Assembly (NCBI GenBank): GCA_009869945.1
Contig: WIXG01000693.1
Coordinates: forward strand, 1 to 26,330
Direction of reading: 5' to 3'
Origin: Mesaphorura yosii
Taxonomy: Eukaryota > Arthropoda > Collembola > Poduromorpha > Tullbergiidae
DNA length: 26,330 nucleotides
Below are positions 1 through 7,400 of the stretch, in pieces. The notes beneath the pieces were generated by a model, which saw only the letters and a list, made by a program, of their open reading frames with translations, made no database searches and was not told the origin of the DNA. Each line of letters begins with the position of its first letter. Positions within the stretch are counted from its first letter, which is position 1. The translations under genes and the position numbers were made by a program.

Positions 1-151
1 CGAAATGTTTGCACTCACGATAGAATTCTCTTTTACCAGTTTTACTTTTAGCAAAAGTTGCTTTCGCTATAAGCAATAGAAGTAGTGACAGCAACAATGC
101 GAATTGAGCTAATGATATTTACGAATTTAATGTTTTATTGCTTCATTATTG

Positions 152-1802
152 TTAATAACTGAATAAATTGTGCGTCATGAGTAGCATGGCACTTAAAAAT
201 CCAAATCCGAGCACCGAGAATTGTCCGAACATGGAAGTTCCTCTGTCTGATTTGTCAGCTGGTTTAAGCAAGCGTTGGAGCATTCCGTGAAGCATTTTGA
301 CTTGAGGACCATCCCGGGTTGCTAAAATTCAAGGGTAAGCGTAAAATTAAGGGTCCACGTTCTTTACTCGTCGGTGTCATTGGTCTTAAGCTTTCGCTCA
401 CCATAATCAGGCCCGCTGTGGGCGAAAAAGTCCCAGCATCCATTCAGGCTCACCAAAGTGGCCCGAGCCAAAGGAAAAACCATGATCACATGATTCTCCT
501 CGGCCACATGCAGGAATTTGGACCTTGTGAAAGTGCTTTTTGCCGATTGCGGACTGATTTCATCATTTCAAATCAATTAAGCTAAAAACCTTAAAAACCT
601 TGGTTTGAACTGGCAAATTTTTCTTACTTTGATCCGCCACACCCGTGAAAGTGGAAATGGAGAAGGCATTCATTCGCAGAATTCTGGCAGTACTCAGGAA
701 TGTAAATCCATCCAACTTCTCCCATCGAAATATGCTTCAAATCCCTGCCGGAGAAGAACTCGCTTTGGTTAAACAGCTGCAGTTCGCCGATTTGCCTGTT
801 GGCTTCAAGATAAGAAAGATAAAATACGACTGGGTATATAAGAAACGGGTTTAAATACCATCTGGTTTGATGATCTCGTCTCCAATCATGAACTTCATCA
901 TTTCGTACGCCCCGGAAAAGTTGCAATTGACAAATCGTGGTCCAACCGCAAATATTTCACTCACGTACGCCTCTTGTTCTTCGTGGGGGCTCCGAGCGTG
1001 GCAGTCTTTGCCGGTGTCGTCAGTTGGCTTGACATGAAAACGTGTGTTATATTAAATCTGTAAGGGTTTTCCCGTTAATGATTCTCATTCTTACAAAGTC
1101 ATGCCCCGCATCGTGTGTCGTCAGTTGGAGGTTGGCTGTGTTTGGGACAAAATTGTGATAAAAGTCGATATTCTGCTTCGCGACGTCCACTGGAATCAGC
1201 GTGTCGCGCTCGCCGGCCCACACAAACACTTTCTGATCTACGAGGCCTTCGAGTGGGTCGATCATATCCCGCGATGCGTACTTCCGAGTCTCCTCCACGG
1301 CGAGGCTGATGTTGTAACGACCAAAGAGGGTGTTTGGAATGACTGGAAAGGTCTGCTGGAGCCACGTCGAGCAACCCAGGCCGAATGAGAGCAGGTTTCC
1401 GTTCCCGCAGCGGTAATACGCTTAAACGAAAGCAAAATCAGCATCAGCGCAGGTGACCGAGGATCCACGATCCACGCAAAGCAAGTCACGAGCCTTACCC
1501 ATTGAAAACAGAGCCACTCCACTGAAAAGTGAAGAATGCACCATGTGAAAGGTGGTTGCCATTGCGGATCCGCTTGAGAAGCCAGAGAGCGTGACCTTGT
1601 CCTTGCGAATGTTAGGGAAGGATTCTGCAAAGAAAAGATGGTTTAATCCAAAAAGTTAAAATGGCTCCCCCGAACTGGTTAATTCAGAACTGAACGTACT
1701 CAAGTTCATGACATCCTGCGCCTGCCCCGAAACCCCTAAATTACGGCTCCAGGCCACGGAAACCAGGAGAAGGAACCAAATTATCTGATGCTGGCGAGCC
1801 AT
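152..1802 (-). CDS. Secreted PHB-depolymerase-like esterase (alpha/beta hydrolase), 7 exons
   Basis: Exons by eye, in transcript order: 1802-1700, 1624-1499, 1420-1095, 1027-859, 802-628, 523-402, 321-152. The phases join cleanly to give 396 aa. Residues 1-27 look like a signal peptide (hydrophobic IIWFLLLVSVAW). The lipase box GFSSG is at 49-53, so Ser51 is the likely nucleophile. Asp149 (GERDTLIP) and His183 (DAGHDF) complete a plausible triad. A later part reads WIYIPEYC...HFHFHGCGGSK and then GCWDFFAHSGPDY, the two-part layout of the extracellular poly(3-hydroxybutyrate) depolymerase/esterase family. The last ~15 residues are hydrophobic (VLGFGFLSAMLLM), so a GPI signal or membrane tail is possible. 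AATAAA lies just past the stop (minus strand, 139-134). Known for the family: hydrolysis of polyester or other short-chain esters. The animal substrate is unknown. Six introns show it is a resident eukaryotic gene and not contamination. Confidence 0.85.
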
Positions 1803-2310
1803 TTTATGTAGCTTACTGAGTTTACTACAATTCAAGACAACTGACTGAATTTAGAATGGAATGCCAACTGTTCAAGTGTCATTTGTCAACCTTTTGCTTG
1901 CTTCATAATCACATAGGCTTATCTCGCTATCGATGCAAGTGTAAATTGAGAAAAATCAATTGCACAGTACAGCTGTCAAGTTGTCGCCTGTTCTGTTGCC
2001 ATTTGTTTCTGTGTTAATTCCCTGCGATAAAAATTGAAATGCCCCCGGACATTTGATTTGATACTGACATTCTGTAGTTTAATTTGCTGTTGCAATGCTC
2101 AATGCTATGCTCTACGAAAGAATTATCTGATAAGGACACCTACCTATATGACCGGGAGGCTCGATTCAGCACACCACACGCCGTTTAAAGTTTTATTGTA
2201 AATCACTATCTTAATTACAGCATGATTTATACTTAATTATTATTGTACAAAGGCAATTATTAAAGAAATCAGTCGTCCCGTGTAGCAATTCTCATCCTCA
2301 GGATTTGTTG
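1803..2310. other. Intergenic: esterase 5' region and URI1 3' UTR
   Basis: No coding sequence seen. The left part is the upstream region of the minus-strand esterase. The right part holds the URI1 3' UTR, with a minus-strand AATAAA at 2197-2192, about 115 nt past the URI1 stop. Confidence 0.6.
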
Positions 2311-3168
2311 TTAATCGTTTTCTTCTCGCGATTTCTTGAATTTACTGACTCGTTTCTCCTTAACGGGAGCAGATGCTGACGCGGTTGGTTGCCTCTCGAT
2401 GACGGTGTCTCCCACCGCTGCTGGAGCGGCTGTGCCGGCACTGAAGCTGCTACTGGAAGTGATTGGCAGCGACTTGGTTGATGTTGGTTGTACTGCTTCC
2501 GACATTTGACCAGATGATTTCTTCACTAATGCAGGCACAGCCACCGCCTTTGCTGGCGCTCGCCGCTCGAACTTATACTCGTACTCATCTTCCTGCAGTT
2601 CCAGCTCGTCCAGGCGACTCATCACATCCTGGAATTCAGTTTCGCCACCTTTGTCATCTGCTCGCGCCTTTGCCTTTTCCTGATGATACTTTCGCAACTT
2701 CTCCCGATGCACCTTCCTCCACTCTTTTTCTTGCTCCTCGTCGTATTCTTCCCGAATCTCCTGCACATTCCCGTCCATGAGCTCCCCAAGCTGCTGACTT
2801 GTGGCTAGGCGCCAAGCTTGGCTCTGATCCAGCTCCTGTTTAAGTTTCTTGAGCGCGTCATCACATTTTCCGATTCGTCGATTGACAATTTCGATCGCGT
2901 GCTTTGCACTGCATTCCATAAACCAATTATCACCGAGTAAGCAAGTCACCTCGTTGGTATGAATCAGTTTCCCGGGAGCAAATGCTTTGGGTCCAAGAGG
3001 AAGAAGAGCACCCTGTTCCAATTTGCCTGAAAGACTGGTGAGCGTTGACTTCAAATTCACGTAATCACGCCTCCAATTTTCATGTAAAAGAGTCTGCTCC
3101 TGATTTGTTGCCAGTACACTTTGCTGGTGGGCAATGAGGGCCTCCAGCAATTGGCTGTCTTTGTCCAT
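2311..3168 (-). CDS. URI1: URI1, unconventional prefoldin RPB5 interactor (alpha-type prefoldin)
   Basis: Single-exon ORF of 285 aa. URI is the prefoldin-like subunit of the R2TP/URI-prefoldin assembly that binds RPB5 and helps assemble RNA polymerases. The diagnostic prefoldin block is at residues 59-83: GPKAFAPGKL, then HTNEV, then LLGDNWF. Coiled-coil helices flank it at about 5-50 and 90-140, followed by a charged linker and a Ser/Ala/Pro-rich tail ending in a basic RVSKFKKSR motif like that at URI C-termini. At 285 aa it is shorter than vertebrate URI (about 535 aa), mainly in the linker. The start ATG has a strong context (ACAATGG). No promoter space exists upstream: the stop of the WASHC3-like ORF ends 21 nt before this ATG and in the same frame, so URI1 probably depends on a shared transcript. 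Confidence 0.9.
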   Translation of the reverse strand: MDKDSQLLEALIAHQQSVLATNQEQTLLHENWRRDYVNLKSTLTSLSGKLEQGALLPLGPKAFAPGKLIHTNEVTCLLGDNWFMECSAKHAIEIVNRRIGKCDDALKKLKQELDQSQAWRLATSQQLGELMDGNVQEIREEYDEEQEKEWRKVHREKLRKYHQEKAKARADDKGGETEFQDVMSRLDELELQEDEYEYKFERRAPAKAVAVPALVKKSSGQMSEAVQPTSTKSLPITSSSSFSAGTAAPAAVGDTVIERQPTASASAPVKEKRVSKFKKSREEND

Positions 3169-3189
3169 TGTGAACTCGGGAGAACAAAA

Positions 3190-3612
3190 TCAATCTTCGA
3201 TTCGAGCAACAACGGGTGTCTCCGACGTTGACGAGGAGGTTTCACTCGGATCGCTGGGTGTGGGCGCTCCCTGTGAGGCTGCTTGAGGTTGGGGCTGTGG
3301 TGTCGCGAGCTTATGCTCCAGAATCTGCAACTGGCACTCAATGTTTTCTAGCTGAATCTGCATTCGATCAAGCTTCTCCACGCATTTAGTGGAGAATCGG
3401 TTCAGACCGATGACGGTCGTCGACAAGAAATGGTTCAGGAAGGCTGCAAGTCGTTTGGGGTGTTCCAAAGATGCAACCTGCAATTATGCAATGAATTTTA
3501 AGGATTCGTTCTCCAGGCCACAAACACGCACACTTAATGGCAATGGGTGACTTACGTGTTGAATATCAATTCCGGCCACAGCGATTGAATTTGTATCCAC
3601 AACGTCGTCCAT
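3190..3612 (-). CDS. WASHC3: WASHC3 (CCDC53)-like WASH complex subunit, short form
   Basis: Two exons: 3612-3556 and 3477-3190, with a 78-bp intron (GTAAGT...GCAG) in phase 0, giving 114 aa. WASHC3 is the small coiled-coil subunit of the WASH complex that drives Arp2/3 actin assembly on endosomes. The family signature is present: a short acidic start, GIDIQHV, then KRLAAFLNHFL, NRFSTKCVEKLDRM and a coiled coil QIQLENIECQLQILEHKL, closely matching the animal CCDC53 pattern. A Pro/Gln/Ser/Thr-rich tail follows and the ORF ends at TGA (3192-3190). Human WASHC3 is about 194 aa. Its conserved C-terminal half, with the DPRYxxYxKMxxVGVP-type motif, is absent here. The next gene, URI1, starts 21 nt later in the same frame, so a dicistronic mRNA or a stop readthrough product is possible. 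Confidence 0.85.
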
Positions 3613-4199
3613 TCCACTAATACGAATTTCCGACGGTCATAACGCAATCCAGTTCAGACTAGGACTAGCAGAGGAAAATGTAATGGCGCAAATTATTCGT
3701 CACATGAGTAAACTCCAGAAATCAAGAGCCAATTCTGGTAGTGTGCCGTTTATTCGCAAATCGGGAATTAGAAATCACACGATATGAAAGCGAATGTGAA
3801 ATGCGTGCTTGAATTGAGCGGTTTCATGATCTCGTCATTTCATCTTTTAACTAGCATTGCTGTGAACAAAGAATGAGTCTTGGTTTCTACCTCGCACGCA
3901 TACGCCATAAGAATAAAACTCAAAGATTGCGGATATCAACAGTAAGTTCAGAGTTTGATATTGAACGCGATCGTCGGATGTCAAATAATCAATTTATTTC
4001 GTCAATTCGCACATTGAACGATGAGTTTAGAATCTACAATAACTAACAAATCAGTAATCAACAAAAGTAGTGCCTGTCGGCCAGCGTAAATTAAAGCAAA
4101 ATCACTCTTTATTCGGTTAAGATTCTGTCGATCTCGACAGTGGTAAGCAGCTGCGGGGCGGGCGGGCTCTTGACCCGTCGCGTCGCCTGTCTTCATACT
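3613..4199. other. Intergenic: WASHC3 promoter side and lectin 3' UTR
   Basis: No convincing gene. Two minus-strand AATAAA signals (4113-4108 and 3998-3993) lie past the lectin stop. The rest, 3613-3990, is the upstream region for the minus-strand WASHC3-URI1 transcript. No TATA box was recognised there. Confidence 0.55.
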
Positions 4200-5113
4200 T
4201 CACACAGGAACAACCTTCCACCACTGGCTCTTATCGTCATGCGACTCCGGGTACGTTTGAATCGGGTGACCATGCCCCATGTTACGAAGACACCGGCCTG
4301 TTCTCATGTTCTTGATGAGAACATACTCGTGTCCGCCAAACGCCTGCACCGGAACCGGAAGCCATTGTTGGTTCTCCTTCCCATGAAACTCCTACGGCAT
4401 GGAATAGCGGAAGGGAAGGGTAATGTTGAAACTAAGACAGGATAATGTACGCAGTGGAATGACTTACATAAAGAATGATGTACAGGTCCTTCTTGTTCGC
4501 GTGGGTGGCATCATCCATCGCCAGTATTTTATCGCCCTTCCCACGAACCAGGCTGGTTATGCGATAACCAGCGCCCTCAACCTGAATGCTGAACTTCTGG
4601 TTTTGGCCACCCCCGTAGTGCCACATGACTATACGGGTGCCAGCGCCCTTCTTCGCCCCGCCTTCGGCGTCAAGGACCTATACACCAGTTGAATTGAACC
4701 TTTCTTGAAACTACGAGCTTCCTTAGGATCTAGAAGGGCAAACTTCGTTAAATACGTACATTTCCATCCACAGCGCTGATAACTTTACAGACGCCAGAGT
4801 TGAATATAGGTGGATGAGGTTGCGTGGGCGCGGGATAAGAAGGCATGACGCCACCGTGACCTCCTCCAAATCCACTACCCGGTTGACCACCGAACCCACC
4901 TCCAGGTTGACCACCAAATCCGCCGCCGGGCTGGCCACCGAAACCTCCACCTGGCTGACCGCCAAATCCACCACCTGGCTGACTCGGCTGAGCTCCAAAC
5001 CCGCCGCCTGGTTGACCTCCGTACCCACCGCCTTGCGGCGCTGGCTGTGCTCCAAATCCGCCTGGAGGGGCTGGTTGAGCACCATGCCCGCCTGATGGAC
5101 CTCCTGACCACAT
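4200..5113 (-). CDS. Gly-rich R-type (ricin-B-like beta-trefoil) lectin
   Basis: Three exons: 5113-4760, 4677-4468 and 4391-4200, both introns phase 0, giving 251 aa. Residues 1 to about 100 are low complexity, built from GGFGGQPG/GGFGAQP units. Residues from about 107 form a beta-trefoil of three subdomains: VISAVDGNVLDAEGG...NQKF, KILAMDD...NQQWLP, and NMRTGRCLRN...SQWWKV. The Q-x-W/F signature ends each subdomain. This is the carbohydrate-binding fold of R-type lectins. No catalytic toxin chain is present. There is no N-terminal signal peptide, so the protein is cytosolic or exported by a non-classical route, as suggested for galectin-3-like proteins that also carry a Gly/Pro-rich N-terminus. 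The ligand is unknown. The fold assignment is firm; the function is inference. Confidence 0.85.
4870..5095 (-). repeat. Tandem GGFGGQPG-coding repeat
   Basis: Within lectin exon 1, a roughly 24-27-bp unit encoding GGFGGQPG is repeated about five times, with GGFGAQPxxP variants to its 5' side. Codon choices differ between copies, so the array is not a very recent slippage product. Confidence 0.8.
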
Positions 5114-5846
5114 TTTGTTAAGGGATTCTAGCAGTTATACGCTTGAGACCCTAAATTGATTTAACTGGTCAATTACCGAGACAGAGTCGAAATGCACCTC
5201 ATGAAGAACTACACCTGTCAATGGAAATGAAGTTTGAAAAGAGCGAATTGCGAACTAAACACACTAACTGGGATGGGCATGAGCGAGCAAGGCGGCCAGA
5301 GCCGACACTCATCATGCCATACTTCATAGAATGGCCTTATCAGTTTGAGCTCCAGCTCTTATCTCAATGCACAGGAACAATACAGAGTAAAAAGCAGAGA
5401 ATATATTTTGTCAGTTTCAGCCCAGAAACGGTAATGACTAACATCGTACCATAATCAGCATATAAGCATATTACGCAATTCGCAGATTTGCGAAACGAGA
5501 GTACGCAGGAACAAACATATGACTAATTATTGGTTTCTCGTCCCAGTGGCCAGTGACACATTATTCGTTCAGAACTTTATAACCGGTTGGAAGAGTGACA
5601 GGTGGCTCATTTAGTTCTCGGATTTGCAACAGGAAATGACGGGCAACGGGCCATGAAACACATGCGTTTCTCAAAAAAAATTACATGACCAACAGATACC
5701 TCGCAAAGTTTAATTCGAAATCATGGAGCTATTTAAAGCAGCACGGTGCAGTGCCTCCGCACGACGCGACAATTTACTGTCAGTTCAAAGACGAAAAACA
5801 GTTAACCACTTTATTAATTTCCACTTTCTTCACTTAATTAGTAATA
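5114..5846. other. Intergenic between lectin 5' end and PLD6 3' end
   Basis: No supported gene. A minus-strand TATAAAG lies near 5580-5574 and might serve the lectin if it has a 5' UTR intron; a splice-acceptor-like CTAG sits just upstream of its ATG. A minus-strand AATAAA at 5815-5810 probably ends the PLD6 transcript. Confidence 0.45.
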
Positions 5847-5929
5847 ATGTCAGCAGTCAGCGGAGCATCAGCAGCATGGAGCACTCTCATTTGGACACAT
5901 AAATACAAACATTTAACAACAGCAATAAA

Positions 5930-6553
5930 TTATTCTGGATCATACGTATGCCAAATTCGATCAAATGTCTTGACGTACTCCGGCACAATCCGAGACTCGC
6001 TGCTTATCACAACATTTTCTTTCTGGTGCTCCAACGCGTCGTTGGTCCAGTTGAGCGATCCGGTCATGACATAAAGGTCATCGACAATCACAAACTTGTG
6101 GTGAATCGTCGTGCTGTACTCGTACCGCTTGTACCTCCACTGAATGCCAAGGCTCTTGAACTCCGCCGCACACCTCAGCGTCCCAGGTGATGTTGCACTG
6201 TAGATTTTCACCTGCACTCCTGACCGCTGCTTGGCGACTAGCAGATTGAGGAGCCGTTGTGCGAGTCCACCCTGAATTGTCATTATACAGATCTTGATAC
6301 TCTTCTCTGCTCGGGACAAGTACGACTCGAGCTTGGAAATGGACGAGTTCGGGTGATCAGTCTTGACCCATGGTCGTGGTGGGAAGAATAAGGTGGCGGT
6401 CCATAACTTGTTCCGCTCCTCCTGCGCCGCCGTCTTGGCCGCCCACCAACGCATCCAGCAAATGTGAATGAGAACTCCAGCCAAGAACGCTGCTCCAGCG
6501 CGGAATGGATGGGCTGCGACCAAGTGCAGGGAGTTGGAGGGGACCATCGCCAA
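5930..6553 (-). CDS. PLD6: PLD6/zucchini-like mitochondrial phospholipase D family nuclease
   Basis: Uninterrupted 207-aa ORF. A hydrophobic segment at about 20-36 (FLAGVLIHICWMRWW) fits the N-terminal mitochondrial outer-membrane anchor. A single HKD motif H151-x-K153-x4-D158 (HHKFVIVDD) is followed by MTGSLNWTNDALEHQKEN, the characteristic MitoPLD/Zucchini pattern. One HKD per chain implies a homodimer. The known family role is making piRNA 5' ends on the mitochondrial surface, or cardiolipin/phosphatidic acid metabolism. The protein is shorter than human PLD6 (252 aa) and fly Zuc (253 aa), and I see no CxxC-type zinc-finger Cys cluster between the anchor and the HKD motif. The start at 6553 is the first ATG before the anchor. 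It lies head-to-head with KNL1. Confidence 0.88.
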   Translation of the reverse strand: MAMVPSNSLHLVAAHPFRAGAAFLAGVLIHICWMRWWAAKTAAQEERNKLWTATLFFPPRPWVKTDHPNSSISKLESYLSRAEKSIKICIMTIQGGLAQRLLNLLVAKQRSGVQVKIYSATSPGTLRCAAEFKSLGIQWRYKRYEYSTTIHHKFVIVDDLYVMTGSLNWTNDALEHQKENVVISSESRIVPEYVKTFDRIWHTYDPE

Positions 6554-7035
6554 AGCCGACCGATTGGACTGTGGTCACAAATCAGTTATCTGCTAACCGT
6601 GAACAAAAGTCAATAATTATTCAAGGAAAAGACACCATTCATTCATCCTCCACATTACCTTTCGGCTGTTTCTCGAACTGAAACTAGAACCATCGAATGC
6701 AAACTTGAATTTTATCTTAATCACGAAAGACACAATCAGTAATCACTGAATTTCAACTAATAAACGATCTGTCATTGTCAGGAAGGAAGCAGAAATAAGA
6801 AATTAAAGCGATTCAAATAGGATGATTCTGTCTCGACTTTCGCAGAAGGGCGAAGAATCCTTTGCTTTCCACTCGTCTCAGCGAAAGAGAACGCGGGCCT
6901 CACTTCTGTAGTAGAGCAGTACGTAAGAAAGAAACAATTGCATATTTGGAACGGCACGGCGGCATTCGGCTGTTTGACACGCAACGGCAACGGTTTTGTT
7001 TTCTTTCGCTCATGTGAGACTCAACGGAAAATTCA

Positions 7036-7065
7036 GATTGATTCAGATTCAGATTCACCGATTCA
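7036..7065 (+). repeat. Short GATTCA tandem repeat
   Basis: ATTCAGATT-type units repeat several times here: attcagattg, attcagattc, agattcaccg, attcaattc. It is a minor microsatellite in the divergent PLD6/KNL1 promoter region. Confidence 0.6.
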
Positions 7066-7362
7066 ATTCAAATGAAAGTGATAAGCATGTCCTGATCTTA
7101 CAGTTAGTGTTAATTACTTGTAACGTGTAACTTGACCGAATATTTTTCATTGACAGTGGCTCTCAACTCAGCAGTCCGTGAAGACGACGAGGGAAGGAGA
7201 AAGAATCAAAGAATTTGACACTTGAAGGTAAGTCTAAGTTCCTGCGCTCCTCCAGCCAGGTCTGTTTGGATAAATTATCGCCAGCAACATTCTTAGCGAG
7301 TTACATTGAGTACCTTTTAATTGAGTATTAAACTTAATTTCTAGAAATCAGAAATCATAATC

Positions 7363-7386
7363 ATGGTGAAACTCATCCTGGCCTGA
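7363..7386 (+). promoter_or_regulatory. 7-codon uORF upstream of KNL1
   Basis: ATG at 7363 opens MVKLILA and stops at TGA 7384-7386, 14 nt before the KNL1 ATG. The uORF is in the last 5' UTR exon if the intron 7228-7344 is spliced. The close spacing would force leaky scanning or reinitiation, lowering KNL1 translation. Confidence 0.5.
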
Positions 7387-7400
7387 TCGTAACTAAAGGA

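Larger units (their letters stand above)
6554..7400. promoter_or_regulatory. Shared divergent 5' region PLD6/KNL1
   Basis: An 847-bp region between the PLD6 ATG (minus) and the KNL1 ATG (plus). It contains a short GATTCA-type repeat near 7036-7065, a KNL1 5' UTR exon ending in AAG|GTAAGT at 7227/7228, and an intron to TTTCTAG at 7344. No TATA box was recognised. Nothing protein-coding is convincing apart from the uORF listed separately. Confidence 0.5.

Noticed and set aside
4200..5113. Ricin-like toxin
   Set aside because: Only the carbohydrate-binding beta-trefoil is present; there is no N-glycosidase chain.
5847..6074. Plus-strand 75-codon frame antisense to the PLD6 3' end
   Set aside because: It overlaps the PLD6 CDS in antisense and shows no domain; it is best seen as a shadow of PLD6.
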